Below, piece after piece: positions 1-9,053 of a stretch of DNA of 36,993 nucleotides. Under the pieces are notes generated by a model. That model searched no databases. It was given only the letters and a program-made list of their open reading frames with translations, and was not told where the DNA came from. The translations under genes and the position numbers were made by a program. Within the stretch, counting starts at the first letter, position 1. Every line of letters starts with the position of its first letter. Source of the stretch: Aestuariivita sp. (GTDB lineage: Bacteria > Pseudomonadota > Alphaproteobacteria > Rhodobacterales > Rhodobacteraceae); the NCBI RefSeq assembly GCF_021404545.1, contig NZ_JAAWWD010000016.1, forward strand, positions 1 through 36,993, written 5' to 3'.

Positions 1-58
1 GCACGTGCAAAGGGACACCCTTTGGATTGGCCCTTGTGATGTTGGTTGGGGGCATTTG

Positions 59-178
59 GTTAGAAATTTCTTTTGTAATCTAAAAGACTTCCGCCGCATC
101 GCAATGCGATCTGACAAGACAGACACCAGTTTCGCCGCCATGATCTACGCATGTGCAGCACTGATCAACTCTCGATGA
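59..178 (+). pseudogene. IS5-type transposase, C-terminal remnant
   Basis: The frame ending in TGA at 176-178 reads NFFCNLKDFRRIAMRSDKTD from about 65-124 and continues through SFAAMIYACAALINSR to the stop. The pattern NFF..LKDFRRIAMR.DKT..SF is the usual C-terminal signature of IS5-family (DDE) transposases. The frame stays open to the window edge, but the residues before about base 59 no longer resemble a transposase, so the remnant seems truncated or rearranged there. Function is inferred lost. How much transposase lies left of the window cannot be seen. Confidence 0.6.
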
Positions 179-204
179 ATCTCAACAGACCCTAGTGGAT
201 CAAG

Positions 205-807
205 CTACCACATGGTTTTCGCGGCGCGTGCGGGCCATGCGGTGTCATAGAGCACTCCGCCCTCTTCGCCATTTGTCATCTCCGCCAGGATCTCTCCCGC
301 GGTTGGAAGTCCCGCGGTATCATCACGCGCCCAGAGGTCCGCGCGAATCACCGCGCGGGCGCATTGCGTATAGACCTCCGAAATGGTGATGACGATCACG
401 GTCGCGGGCACTCGCCCCGTCCTTTCGAACCGAGTCCGCAACTCGGCATCCGCCGTCACCCGCGCCTTCCCGTTGACCCGCACAACCGTGCTGGATCCTG
501 GCACCATAAACATCAGCGACACGCGCCCATCGGTCACCACGTTCCGCAACGAGTCCAGGCGTTGATTGCCCCGCCAGTCTGGCATGGCCAGCGTTCCCGG
601 ATCCAGTTCCAGAACCACCGGACCGTCATCGCCGCGCGGGCTGCCGTCGGTGCCCTCTGGCCCAACCGTGGTGAGCACACAGAACCGCGAGGCCATGATC
701 CAGCGCCTGTAAAGCGGTGTCAGATGCCGCGCGACCTTGCGTTGCGAGGCGGAGGCGGGCGTGCCATAGAGCGCCGCCAAATCCTCAACCGTGTTGATGA
801 AGTCCAT
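205..807 (-). CDS. pyridoxamine 5'-phosphate oxidase-family FMN-binding protein
   Basis: A 200-residue protein resembling the PNPOx-like split-barrel flavoprotein family. Visible hallmarks are RRWIMASRFCVLTTVGPEG near the N-terminus, DGSPRGDDGPVV, the RGNQRLDSLRNVV segment and a central VSLMFMVPGSSTVVRVNG strand pair. Members bind FMN or F420 and many act as reductases or oxidases on unknown substrates, so no reaction is assigned. I chose the ATG at 807 over an in-frame TTG at 828, because residues from MDFINTVEDL match the family start. It overlaps the 3' end of plsC by 23 bases and is last in the ftsE-ftsX-plsC run, so it is probably co-transcribed. Confidence 0.75.
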   Translation of the reverse strand: MDFINTVEDLAALYGTPASASQRKVARHLTPLYRRWIMASRFCVLTTVGPEGTDGSPRGDDGPVVLELDPGTLAMPDWRGNQRLDSLRNVVTDGRVSLMFMVPGSSTVVRVNGKARVTADAELRTRFERTGRVPATVIVITISEVYTQCARAVIRADLWARDDTAGLPTAGEILAEMTNGEEGGVLYDTAWPARAAKTMW

Positions 808-1534
808 TCGGTTCAAACCCCGCTTCAACCATCAGCGCATCCGATCGCGCCTCGACCGCCTTTTCCAGGTCGGCCATGAATACCTTGCGATCCCGTCCGG
901 GCGGGATCGGTTCGAGAAACTCGACCACTGCAAGGCCGGGGCTCCGCAACACCCCGGTCCGCGGCCAGAACAGGCCCACATTCGTCGCCGCCGGCACGCA
1001 GACCTGAGACAGTTCCTGATAGAGAATGCCGGTGCCCACCTTATACGGTTGTCTCACGCCCGGCGCCACACGGGTGCCCTGACTGTAGATGATCAACTGC
1101 CCGGGATCGGAAAACTCCTTCGCCACGTCGCGCACCATCTTGGCGATTGCGGCACCCCGCTTGCCCCGATCCACCGGGACACAGCCCAACCGCTTGGCAT
1201 AGATGCCGATGATCGGCGTCCAAAGGAGTTCGCGTTTCATGATGAACTTTCCGCGTGGAACGGCGTTGAAAATCATCATGATATCCAGAAAGGATTGGTG
1301 CTTGGCTGCGATCATCACTTCGCCGGTCGGCACCTCTCCCCGGACTTCGGTGCGAATGCCCACCATCCAACGCGCGGTCCAGAACACCCATCGGCAATAG
1401 GTTTTGCAGGCCTTGAACGCTCCCTCGCGCGAGATCAGCGCATAGGGTGCAAAGATCAGACCGATCACCAGCATCGCCAGATAAATCTGGATCACGAAGA
1501 CCAGCGATATCACCCAGCGCAGCGGATGCGGCAT
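785..1534 (-). CDS. plsC: 1-acyl-sn-glycerol-3-phosphate acyltransferase (PlsC/LPLAT family)
   Basis: A 249-residue membrane-bound acyltransferase predicted to acylate lysophosphatidic acid in phospholipid synthesis. There is an N-terminal transmembrane stretch at about 8-30. The catalytic HX4D box is HQSFLD (H79, D84), and the acceptor-binding block is SQGTR near 151-155, where the more usual FPEGTR has its acidic residue replaced by Gln. VPVDRGKRG follows at 119-127. Start: the open frame runs further upstream, but the ATG at 1534 abuts the ftsX stop (TGATG, one base shared) and gives the normal family length. Rhodobacterales carry several PlsC paralogues, so its acyl specificity is unknown. 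Confidence 0.85.
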   Translation of the reverse strand: MPHPLRWVISLVFVIQIYLAMLVIGLIFAPYALISREGAFKACKTYCRWVFWTARWMVGIRTEVRGEVPTGEVMIAAKHQSFLDIMMIFNAVPRGKFIMKRELLWTPIIGIYAKRLGCVPVDRGKRGAAIAKMVRDVAKEFSDPGQLIIYSQGTRVAPGVRQPYKVGTGILYQELSQVCVPAATNVGLFWPRTGVLRSPGLAVVEFLEPIPPGRDRKVFMADLEKAVEARSDALMVEAGFEPNGLHQHG

Positions 1535-2430
1535 CAGCTCAGCCCCTTCAAGACCCGCCCCGCCGCATAGCGGGTTGCGGCAAAGGCTACCGCGGCGCCC
1601 AATGCGGGGATCGCCAGCGGGAACAGCCAGCCCGCACCCTGAAAGCTCAGACCGGTCAGAAATCCGCCCTGATCCGCGCTTTGCGGCAAGAGCGCCATGC
1701 CCAGAACGCCCAACGCCATGCCAACGCAACCTCCGATCAGGGCGCGCAGGGTAAAGCGCCGGACAAAAGCGCGCGCGATAAAGCGATCCTGTCCACCAAC
1801 CAGCCGCAACACCTCGATCACCTGGCCGTTCGCGGCCAGGGCCGCGTTGGCCGCCAGCGTGATCATCGCCGCCATTGCCCCGGTGATCAGCAGGATCGAC
1901 AACAGACCAAGCCGCCGCAGGCTATCCGCGGCCTCCACCAAGGGTCTGCGCCAGCGTGTGTGATCGTCCAGAACCGCCCCAGGCACTTCGGCCGACAGCC
2001 GCAACCGCAACCCCGCCGTGTCATAGCCCTGAGCGGTCTCAATCACCTCGATCAGCTGTGGCACAGGCAATTGATCCAGGGGCAACTCGGCACCGAACCA
2101 GGGCGCAAGAAGGGCCGCCTGTTCCTCCTGGCTCAACGCACGTGCGCTGGCCACGCCCGGTGTCTGACGCAGCACCCGGAGCGCCGCTTCGGTCTGGGTG
2201 GCCATCTGCTCGGCGGGAGCGCTGATCCGCAATGTGGCACTTCGTGCCAACTCCTCGGCCCAGCGATCCGCCAATCGGCCCGCCGCCAGCGACAGCGCCA
2301 GAGCAAACACCGCCAGGAAGGCCATCGCGGCGGAGGCAAAAACCGTCAGGTTCGCGGTGAACCCGGTGGGTGGCACCACCCGGTCCGCTTGTCCATCCGA
2401 CGCAAGCCATCCTTTGACCGCCACCCACAT
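1534..2430 (-). CDS. ftsX: cell division protein FtsX
   Basis: A 298-residue permease-like partner of FtsE. The FtsEX complex sits at the division septum and couples ATP hydrolysis to activation of peptidoglycan hydrolases outside the membrane. Visible features are a short cytoplasmic N-terminus, a first transmembrane segment at about 27-50, a periplasmic loop of roughly 120 residues, and three further hydrophobic segments in the C-terminal half, the normal FtsX topology. The start codon shares one base with the ftsE stop (2430), implying translational coupling. Assignment rests on topology plus the adjacent ftsE, since FtsX sequences diverge strongly. Confidence 0.85.
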   Translation of the reverse strand: MWVAVKGWLASDGQADRVVPPTGFTANLTVFASAAMAFLAVFALALSLAAGRLADRWAEELARSATLRISAPAEQMATQTEAALRVLRQTPGVASARALSQEEQAALLAPWFGAELPLDQLPVPQLIEVIETAQGYDTAGLRLRLSAEVPGAVLDDHTRWRRPLVEAADSLRRLGLLSILLITGAMAAMITLAANAALAANGQVIEVLRLVGGQDRFIARAFVRRFTLRALIGGCVGMALGVLGMALLPQSADQGGFLTGLSFQGAGWLFPLAIPALGAAVAFAATRYAAGRVLKGLS

Positions 2431-3107
2431 CAGAGATCCGCCCCCGCCAGTTGCAATCGACGGTTCGAGATACGCAATACCCGCGCCTGCACCTGTGTCT
2501 TGGCTGATCGGATCAGTTGCAAGTCATGGCTGGCGATCAACACGGTCTTGCCCATGCGATTCAGCTCAACCAACAATTGCAACAACCGTTGCGACATCTC
2601 CCAGTCGACATTGCCCGTCGGCTCGTCCGCCAGGATTACATCCGGCGACATGATCAGCGCACGCGCCAATGCCGCGCGCTGGCGTTCACCCCCCGACAGT
2701 TCCGGCGGGCGCGCATCGGCCCGATTGGTGAGACCGACCCAGGCCAGCAATTCGGCAAGGTTCGCGGCCTCTTGCGCCACTTCACGCCCCGACACCATCA
2801 AAGGAAGTGCCACGTTATCGGCCAGAGGCAGATGATCCAGAAACCGGCAATCCTGATGAACCACGCCGATCCGCCGCCGCATCAGCGCCACCTGATCCCG
2901 GTCGAGCCCGCGCAGATCGGTCTCGAACAGGCGTAGCACCCCCGCCGTCGGCAGGAGCGCACCGTAGCACAGTTTGAGCAGTGTGGTCTTACCTGCCCCC
3001 GACGGTCCGGTGAGGAAATGGAACGACCCCGGTTGCAACCGCACCGAGATATCGCTCAAAAGCTCCCCCCCGCCATAGCTGTAGGCCACGTTTTCCAGCT
3101 CGATCAC
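2430..3107 (-). CDS. ftsE: cell division ATP-binding protein FtsE
   Basis: A 225-residue ABC ATPase. Walker A is GPSGAGKTT (34-42), the Q-loop glutamine is Q85, the signature is LSGGERQR (137-144), Walker B is VILADEPTG (157-165) and the switch histidine lies in IASHD. Length and the characteristic R-R-R-I-G-V-V-H-Q-D segment fit FtsE, and ftsX follows directly with a one-base overlap. It powers the FtsEX complex at the inner membrane. The gene leads a four-gene minus-strand run whose promoter should lie in the 193-base divergent spacer to the zinc-ribbon gene. Confidence 0.92.
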   Translation of the reverse strand: MIELENVAYSYGGGELLSDISVRLQPGSFHFLTGPSGAGKTTLLKLCYGALLPTAGVLRLFETDLRGLDRDQVALMRRRIGVVHQDCRFLDHLPLADNVALPLMVSGREVAQEAANLAELLAWVGLTNRADARPPELSGGERQRAALARALIMSPDVILADEPTGNVDWEMSQRLLQLLVELNRMGKTVLIASHDLQLIRSAKTQVQARVLRISNRRLQLAGADL

Positions 3108-3300
3108 GGTATTGACGTCCTTAAAGATCTTGCAGTCTTGTGCCTCAGCGGCCCGGGCGTTTCAATGCATGATGGGCAGATTGGCAACGCCAAAATACCG
3201 GGTTTGAATTACCGCTTTTTTCTTCGCCTTGGAAAACATATGCTTAGGCAAAAGAAAAGAACGGGCACACAGAACAGGTGTTTTGTAACGAGAGGGCAGG

Positions 3301-4125
3301 ATGCGGCTGACATGTCCCAATTGCGGCGCGCAATACGAAGTTCCGGATGACGTAATCCCGCAGGATGGGCGGGATGTTCAATGCTCCAATTGCGGCACCA
3401 CCTGGTTTCAGCCGCATGCCGATGCCGCGCCGATCGAGGGTGTCGGGCCAGATCCGGATGAGCTGCGCAGCACCCTGGATGATCTGGGCGAAGCGCCAGC
3501 GGAAATGCCCAAGCCTGAGGAAACTGCGCTGCCCGATCAGCTTCCTGTCGACAAGGCAGAAACGCCCGAGCCCCGTGCGCCGCGCAGCCTGGATCCCGAG
3601 GTCACCAGCGTCCTGCAAGAAGAGGCCGAACACGAAACCCGCTTGCGCGCCGAGGAAGCGACAGGTTTGGAAACCCAACCCGATCTGGGCCTTGACGACA
3701 CAACAGACGATGCCGAACGCAGGGCCCGCCAGGCGCGCGACCGGATGGATCGGCTGCGCGGATCCGAGCAGGACACCAGCGTCGAAGAGGCTGTGGCCGC
3801 AGCCGCCGCAGCGGCCAAGGCCTCCCGTCGGGACCGACTGCCCGATATCGACGAGATCAATTCAAGCCTGCGGGCCTCGACCACTCGGTCGCATGCCGAC
3901 GGCAGAGCGCAAGACCATCTCGGCGAAGCGCCGCGCAAAAGCGGCTTTGCCCGAGGCTTTGCCATTCCGCTGATCGTAGTAACGCTTCTGGTGCTGCTAT
4001 ATGCGAACGCGCCGCGACTGGCCGAAACGGTGCCCGCACTGGGGTCTGTGCTGACCAGTTATGTTCTGTTGGTGGATCAGGCGCGACAATGGCTCGACAC
4101 CCAGATCGGTGCGTTTTTGCCCTGA
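3301..4125 (+). CDS. zinc-ribbon (MJ0042-type) single-pass membrane protein
   Basis: A 274-residue protein whose N-terminus is an MJ0042-type zinc ribbon: CPNCGAQYEVPDD (C5, C8) followed by CSNCGTTWF (C28, C31). A long acidic, alanine-rich and probably unstructured middle follows (about 45-210, including a run of Ala near 162-170), then one transmembrane segment at about 219-236 (AIPLIVVTLLVLLYANA) and a short tail. The family is widespread in alphaproteobacteria beside ftsE, and its function is not established. The ribbon would lie in the cytoplasm if the single helix is N-in. The start follows GAGAGGGCAGG. No reaction is proposed. Confidence 0.8.
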   Translation: MRLTCPNCGAQYEVPDDVIPQDGRDVQCSNCGTTWFQPHADAAPIEGVGPDPDELRSTLDDLGEAPAEMPKPEETALPDQLPVDKAETPEPRAPRSLDPEVTSVLQEEAEHETRLRAEEATGLETQPDLGLDDTTDDAERRARQARDRMDRLRGSEQDTSVEEAVAAAAAAAKASRRDRLPDIDEINSSLRASTTRSHADGRAQDHLGEAPRKSGFARGFAIPLIVVTLLVLLYANAPRLAETVPALGSVLTSYVLLVDQARQWLDTQIGAFLP

Positions 4126-4233
4126 ACGGCTTGCCGCAACCTGCCGGAGAAAGGCCCTATCGCTGGCACGCGACACACTGTCCCGGCACCTTCAGCCATG
4201 GCGCCGAGCCGCCCCTGCCGGGAGGGAATGCGC

Positions 4234-6840
4234 TCAGAACCGATCCAGCAGGCGCTTGAGGTACTCAAGCTCCACATCGGGTCGCTCCCCGTCACCGGAT
4301 CTGCGCCGGATCTCGTCCAACAGTTCACGTGCCCGGCGATAGACATCCTCGCCCTGCAAGAGCCCTTCATCGGTGCCGATATTGCCGTTGGAACCGGCAT
4401 TGCGGCCCAGCGGATCGCGGTTCTGGCCGCGCATATCGGCGCCTTCCATACCCTGACCCGGCTGGCCCTGTTGTTCCTGCGCCATCGCCTCGCCCAATGA
4501 CCGCATGCCTTCCCGCAGCGCCTCCATCGCTTCGGATTGCTGGTCTATGGCTTCGGCCAGATCGTCCTCGCGCAGGGCCTGTTCGGCCCCTTCCATCGCG
4601 CGGCCGGCCCGATCAAGCGCGTCTCGCGCCGCGTCCCCTTCAGCGGTGCCCGCACCGGGCAGTTGCCCTTGCTGGCGACGCAGCTCATCACGCAGGGCGC
4701 GCTGGCGTTCGGCCAACGATTGCTCCATGCCGCCGTCCCCGGCCTGACCGCCGTTCTGGCCCTGCTGCTGGCTGCCGTCGCCCTGACCCTGGCCTTGGCC
4801 TTCACCGGGCTGGCCGCTGTGTTCCGCACCGCGCCCCTGACCGCCGCTGCGGCCTTCGTTGCCTTGGTTCTCACCGGCCTGAGCATCGGGATTGAACTGT
4901 TCCTGAAGATCGCGGAATGCCTGATCGCTCAGCCCCTGCTGATCGCGCAGTGTCTCAGCCAGACCTTCCATGGCGCGTTGCCCTTCGGATTGGCCGTTCT
5001 GACCCTGTCCCTGGGTGACACGCATATTCTCCATCATGCGCTGGAATTCCTCCAGGGCCTGCTGGGCCTCGGCCATGCGGCCTTGCTCCATCAGCTCCTG
5101 AATGCGGTCCATCATCCGTTGCAGATCATCCTGTGTCATCTGCATGGCGTTTTCGGACTGTTGCTGCTGGCCTTGTTCGCCCTGCTGACCGTCCTGCTGA
5201 GCCTGCCGCGATAGCTGGCGCAGATAGTCATCGGTGGCCTGGCGTAGTTCCTGCATCAACTCGGCAATCTCCTGATCCGAAGCACCATTGCGCATCGCTT
5301 CGCTCAGCCGCTCCTGGGCGCGGCGCATCCGCTCAAGCGCATCGCTGAGATCGCCCTCCTCCAGCAATACGGCCAGATCCCATAAGGCGGCCGCAATCTC
5401 GTCGCGCACCTCACCTGTCAGCCCAATGCTGGTCTGTGTCTCCAGGCGCCGAAGGATGAAGCGCAGGCGCAGATACGCGGTTTCCGAGCGGAAGAACCCG
5501 TCGGGAAGATGCGACACGGCACGCAAAACCTGCGAAACGCGCGGCGCGTTTTCGCGCGACCACATAAGATCGCGCCGCTGCTCGGCGATCGAGGCCGCCA
5601 GGGGATCAAAGAACCGCCGCGCGGGCAGAGGTGTCGCCACGCCTTCGGCGATCGTCTGGTTGCCAGCCGCGTCCGTCGCCGAAAGCGTGATCGTAACCGG
5701 CAGGTTGGCCCAAGGATGCTGCGAGAAATCCTCGATCAGGTTCTCCTCGAACATGGCGCGATCGCCAGTGATCGGCATCGGCAGGGGCACGGTGACTGAT
5801 TCGCGCGGCTCCGGTTCGGTGAGCAGACCATAGCGGCGCTCGACCGCGTCGAGGTCAAGGGTGATGACCGCCTCGCCCATTTCCACGCCATAGTCATCGC
5901 TGGCGGTGAAGGGCAAGGTCATCTCACCCACCGCGCCCGCCTCTGCCAGACCCGAGACGGATATCTCCGGCGCGGTGTCGGTGATCATATCCACCGTCCA
6001 GCCGCGCCCGCCGGGCCCGTCGATGCTGATCTCACCATCCCCGGTTATCGAAAACTCCTGCACCGGATCCGCGGCAGACGGGACATCCCCGGTCCGGCCC
6101 GAGACGGTTTCGGCCAAGGTCAGCGCGCCGACCTCGCCATAAAATCGCAAGGTGATTCTGGTGCCTTCCGGCAAGCGCACTGTTCCCGGCGCCACATCCG
6201 GCAGATAGATCGTGGGCCGCCCGGTATAACGGGGTGGCTCGGCCCAGCCTTCCCAGCTGGGGCCTGCGGCGGCCTGCGCGCTGCCGGGGCCCATATCGGC
6301 AACCGACCCCACCCGCAGGATGGAGCCGAACAAAAGCGCGACCGTCAGCGCCAAAAGAGCCACATAGCGCACCGCGAAGGGATCCCTCTCGGCAATGCGC
6401 AGATCGGGCTTCACCGCCCGCGCGTCGTCCATTTTCTTGGCCATGCGGGCCTGGTGCGCGCGCCACACAGCGGCCGATGCGGGATCCTCCACGCCAATGG
6501 CCTGATCGTCCATCAGCGCCTGAATGGGTCGGCCCGGCAGGCTTTCATCCAACCGCGCCAAGGCCTCCATGCGGCTGGGCCAGCGCAGCGCCCGCGCGCC
6601 CAGCGCGAAAAAGACCAGTGCGGCAAGAACCGACAGCACGCTCGCAGCCCACACGACCTCGACCGGCAGGGCATCGTGCAGACCCAGCATGAGGGCCGCA
6701 AGAACCACCATCACCAGAGAAAACAGAGGCCAGAAACAGCGCAGCACACGTTCCGCGACCATGCCCAGACGCGTCAGCGCAAGCGGCAGGCGCAGCTTTC
6801 TCAGAACGGGGTCCGAAGCGGACCTTTGGGATACACCCAT
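4234..6840 (-). CDS. TIGR02302/DUF4175 family membrane protein
   Basis: An 868-residue protein of the alphaproteobacterial TIGR02302 (DUF4175-like) family, function unknown. The N-terminus has two closely spaced hydrophobic segments at about 35-80 and a third near 160-175. A presumably periplasmic beta-rich region follows (about 200-420), with an acidic ASDDYGVEMGEAVITLDLD stretch. The C-terminal half is a very Gln/Gly/Met/Glu-rich coiled-coil and low-complexity region, with QGQ, GQGQ and EQQ repeats between about 545 and 800. It ends in a charged helix, VELEYLKRLLDRF. It lies 34 bases downstream of lysA on the same strand, the usual order in the class, so co-transcription is likely. Confidence 0.85.
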   Translation of the reverse strand: MGVSQRSASDPVLRKLRLPLALTRLGMVAERVLRCFWPLFSLVMVVLAALMLGLHDALPVEVVWAASVLSVLAALVFFALGARALRWPSRMEALARLDESLPGRPIQALMDDQAIGVEDPASAAVWRAHQARMAKKMDDARAVKPDLRIAERDPFAVRYVALLALTVALLFGSILRVGSVADMGPGSAQAAAGPSWEGWAEPPRYTGRPTIYLPDVAPGTVRLPEGTRITLRFYGEVGALTLAETVSGRTGDVPSAADPVQEFSITGDGEISIDGPGGRGWTVDMITDTAPEISVSGLAEAGAVGEMTLPFTASDDYGVEMGEAVITLDLDAVERRYGLLTEPEPRESVTVPLPMPITGDRAMFEENLIEDFSQHPWANLPVTITLSATDAAGNQTIAEGVATPLPARRFFDPLAASIAEQRRDLMWSRENAPRVSQVLRAVSHLPDGFFRSETAYLRLRFILRRLETQTSIGLTGEVRDEIAAALWDLAVLLEEGDLSDALERMRRAQERLSEAMRNGASDQEIAELMQELRQATDDYLRQLSRQAQQDGQQGEQGQQQQSENAMQMTQDDLQRMMDRIQELMEQGRMAEAQQALEEFQRMMENMRVTQGQGQNGQSEGQRAMEGLAETLRDQQGLSDQAFRDLQEQFNPDAQAGENQGNEGRSGGQGRGAEHSGQPGEGQGQGQGDGSQQQGQNGGQAGDGGMEQSLAERQRALRDELRRQQGQLPGAGTAEGDAARDALDRAGRAMEGAEQALREDDLAEAIDQQSEAMEALREGMRSLGEAMAQEQQGQPGQGMEGADMRGQNRDPLGRNAGSNGNIGTDEGLLQGEDVYRRARELLDEIRRRSGDGERPDVELEYLKRLLDRF

Positions 6841-6874
6841 TGCGATCTCCGGCGTGGCTGAACGCGGAATAGCG

Positions 6875-8140
6875 TTATAGCCACTCTGGTATGGTATCGC
6901 GATTGATCATTTCGTCAAAGGTCGGTCTTGGGCGGATAACCGCGAATTGATCGCCATGGACCAGAACCTCCGGCACGAGCGGGCGCGAATTGTACTCGCT
7001 GGCCATTACCGCGCCATAGGCACCAGCACTGCGAAACGCCACCAGATCCCCCGCGATCAGCGGCGGCATCAGGCGCTGCCGGGCAAAGGTATCGCCACTT
7101 TCGCAGACCGGGCCCACGATATCGAAGGGCGCCTGTTCGGTGCCCGGTGCGGGCTCGATCACCGGGACAATGTCGTGATAAGCCTCATACATCGCGGGGC
7201 GGATCAGGTCGTTCATCGCGCCGTCAAGGATCAGGAAATCGCGCCCCTCGCCGGATTTCACATAGATCACCTCGCTTACCAGAATGCCCGCATTACCGAC
7301 GATCAGACGACCCGGCTCGATCTCGATCTCACAGCCCAGATGACCCACATTGCGTTTGATCAGCGCGCCATAATCCAGCGGCAGCGGGGGTGCTTCGTTC
7401 GACCGGGTATAGGGAATGCCCAACCCCCCGCCCAGATCGAGACGCCGGATATCATGCCCATCCGCGCGCAGGACCTCGGTCAGTTCGGCCACTTTGGTAT
7501 AGGCCAGCTCGAACGGCTCTAGCTCGGTCAACTGGCTGCCGATATGAACGTCGATGCCGATCACCTCGATCCCCGGCAGGGCGGCGGCCATGGCATAAAC
7601 CTCCCGCGCGCGCGAGATCGGGATGCCAAACTTGTTCTCGGACTTGCCGGTGGCGATCTTGGCGTGGGTCTTGGCATCCACATCCGGATTGACCCGGATC
7701 GTGATCGGCGCGGTTTTGCCCATTTTTGAGGCAACAGCGCTGAGCACCTGCATCTCCGGCTCGGATTCGACGTTGAACTGGCGCACGCCGCCGTCCAGGG
7801 CCAGCCGGATCTCCTCTGCTGTTTTGCCCACGCCGGAGAAAACGATTCGCTCCCCCGGCACACCGGCGGCCCGCGCGCGGCGGTATTCACCGCCCGACAC
7901 CACATCCATCCCCGCCCCTTCGGCGGCGAGTGTTTTCAGGATGGCCTGATTGCTGGCCGCCTTCATGGCATAGCAGATCAGATGATCCATGCCCGCCAGC
8001 GCCTCGTCGAAGAGGCGAAAATGGCGGACCAGCGTGGCCGTCGAGTAGAGATAGAAAGGTGTGCCGACCTGCGCCGCGATCTCGGCCACGGGCACGTCCT
8101 CGGCGTAAAGCGCGCCGTCGCGGTAGAGGAAATGGTCCAT
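6875..8140 (-). CDS. lysA: diaminopimelate decarboxylase
   Basis: A 421-residue fold-type III PLP enzyme that decarboxylates meso-diaminopimelate to L-lysine. The PLP lysine is K60 in YAMKAAS, DVHIGSQL contains H199, the phosphate-binding glycine loop is GGGLG (237-241), EPGRLIVGNAG lies near 275-285, and the substrate-site CESGDTFA (C346) comes from the partner subunit. All landmarks are intact and the length is typical. In related genomes lysA follows argH and a small lipoprotein gene. Here 2.5 kb of other DNA separates it from that group, so it needs a promoter in the 8141-8322 spacer. Confidence 0.95.
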   Translation of the reverse strand: MDHFLYRDGALYAEDVPVAEIAAQVGTPFYLYSTATLVRHFRLFDEALAGMDHLICYAMKAASNQAILKTLAAEGAGMDVVSGGEYRRARAAGVPGERIVFSGVGKTAEEIRLALDGGVRQFNVESEPEMQVLSAVASKMGKTAPITIRVNPDVDAKTHAKIATGKSENKFGIPISRAREVYAMAAALPGIEVIGIDVHIGSQLTELEPFELAYTKVAELTEVLRADGHDIRRLDLGGGLGIPYTRSNEAPPLPLDYGALIKRNVGHLGCEIEIEPGRLIVGNAGILVSEVIYVKSGEGRDFLILDGAMNDLIRPAMYEAYHDIVPVIEPAPGTEQAPFDIVGPVCESGDTFARQRLMPPLIAGDLVAFRSAGAYGAVMASEYNSRPLVPEVLVHGDQFAVIRPRPTFDEMINRDTIPEWL

Positions 8141-8322
8141 GGATCGGCTCCGTTGGTCAGACGGGGAGGTCTAGCGCAGCTTTGCGCGGCACGGAAGGGA
8201 TCTTTCGTCTGACATGCACCTGGTGCAAAGAATGGCCCGTGTCGGAGCCAACGGCGAGACGGAGCCCCAACCTCGGCTTAAAAAGGTCGCATTAGACTTT
8301 AATTCAGATTAGGAGCGGCCGG
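8141..8322. promoter_or_regulatory. divergent spacer upstream of lysA and of the PH-like gene
   Basis: This 182-base interval separates two divergent starts and must hold promoters for both. It contains the perfect 13-base palindrome TGCACCTGGTGCA at 8215-8227, a possible operator. An AT-rich stretch just before the plus-strand gene (TTAGACTTTAATTCAGATTAGG, about 8292-8313) could hold a -10 element. No regulator can be named from the sequence. The left insertion boundary may fall within this spacer. Confidence 0.3.
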
Positions 8323-8949
8323 ATGCAGAACATCACGATACTAAGTTTGGATCACGCCGACTTGGACAAAATACTTGAGTCCGATGAGCGTTTGCTATGG
8401 TCCGGCGTGCCCGGCTATGGGCGGCGCTTCTATGAGGTCGTCGGGTACGAGAGAAAAACCCACATTGCTATTCTTGTCGGGGTTATTGTCATGTGGAGCA
8501 CGCTGGTATTCATTGATCCTGACGCTCGGCTTAATCGCACGGACGCGATCTGGGTATACAGTGCCGCGACATTGATGTTCATTGGAATCTCAGTACACCA
8601 AGCCAGTCAACGCCAGTATGTGCTGTGTAACCTTGCCTATCTTGTGACCGATAAACGCGCCATTATCTGCCGTCGCGGGCGAAACTGGCGTTTTGGCGTG
8701 CGATTGTATGTCGTGTCCTGCCCGCACTCCGCATCATACCCATATTCCGTGATTGCAAGCCGCCCATATCCCTCAATACAAATCGGGACCTTGTTTTCTG
8801 TCAATCAGGTGCAACCATTCGGCTGGGGACTTGCTCATTCTGGTCATTCAGTTCTGCGGGACAAGGTCACTTCAATTGTCACCTTCGATTACGTTCCCAA
8901 TGCCCAGGAGTTGTTAGAGATGATACAGCGTAATGTCGGCAAAAACTAA
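8323..8949 (+). CDS. two-pass membrane protein with bacterial PH-like domain, hypothetical
   Basis: A 208-residue protein. It begins with an ILESDERLLWSGVP motif (residues 17-30), seen in bacterial membrane-anchored PH-like proteins where ERLLW.G.P precedes the helices. Two hydrophobic helices follow at about 47-65 and 75-92, then YLVTDKRAII (106-115), the typical first strand of a bPH domain (Y.LT..R). The C-terminus is soluble, ending in a short helix. No enzymatic residues are recognised. Base composition is lower than its surroundings: two 60-base stretches I counted are 45% and 53% GC. It sits with an IS between genes that are normally adjacent, so recent acquisition is inferred. Confidence 0.6.
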   Translation: MQNITILSLDHADLDKILESDERLLWSGVPGYGRRFYEVVGYERKTHIAILVGVIVMWSTLVFIDPDARLNRTDAIWVYSAATLMFIGISVHQASQRQYVLCNLAYLVTDKRAIICRRGRNWRFGVRLYVVSCPHSASYPYSVIASRPYPSIQIGTLFSVNQVQPFGWGLAHSGHSVLRDKVTSIVTFDYVPNAQELLEMIQRNVGKN

Positions 8950-9053
8950 CTGACATTTTTCATGTTCCTGCATTCGACCGGCAGTTGGCGTTCGATTCCT
9001 TTCACTAAAGCAGACCTTTGCAGATAGCGACGAACGGCCGCAAAATCCGGATA

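Noticed and set aside
4505-5214. Long plus-strand open frames opposite the TIGR02302 gene
   Set aside because: They are antisense to the low-complexity region, with Leu/Ala-rich composition that mirrors the Gln/Glu-rich real frame.
8960-9053. Segment left of the IS with inverted matches (CGGCAGTTGGCGTTCG and CGAACGGCCG), perhaps a miniature element
   Set aside because: The arms match poorly and I see no second copy in the window.
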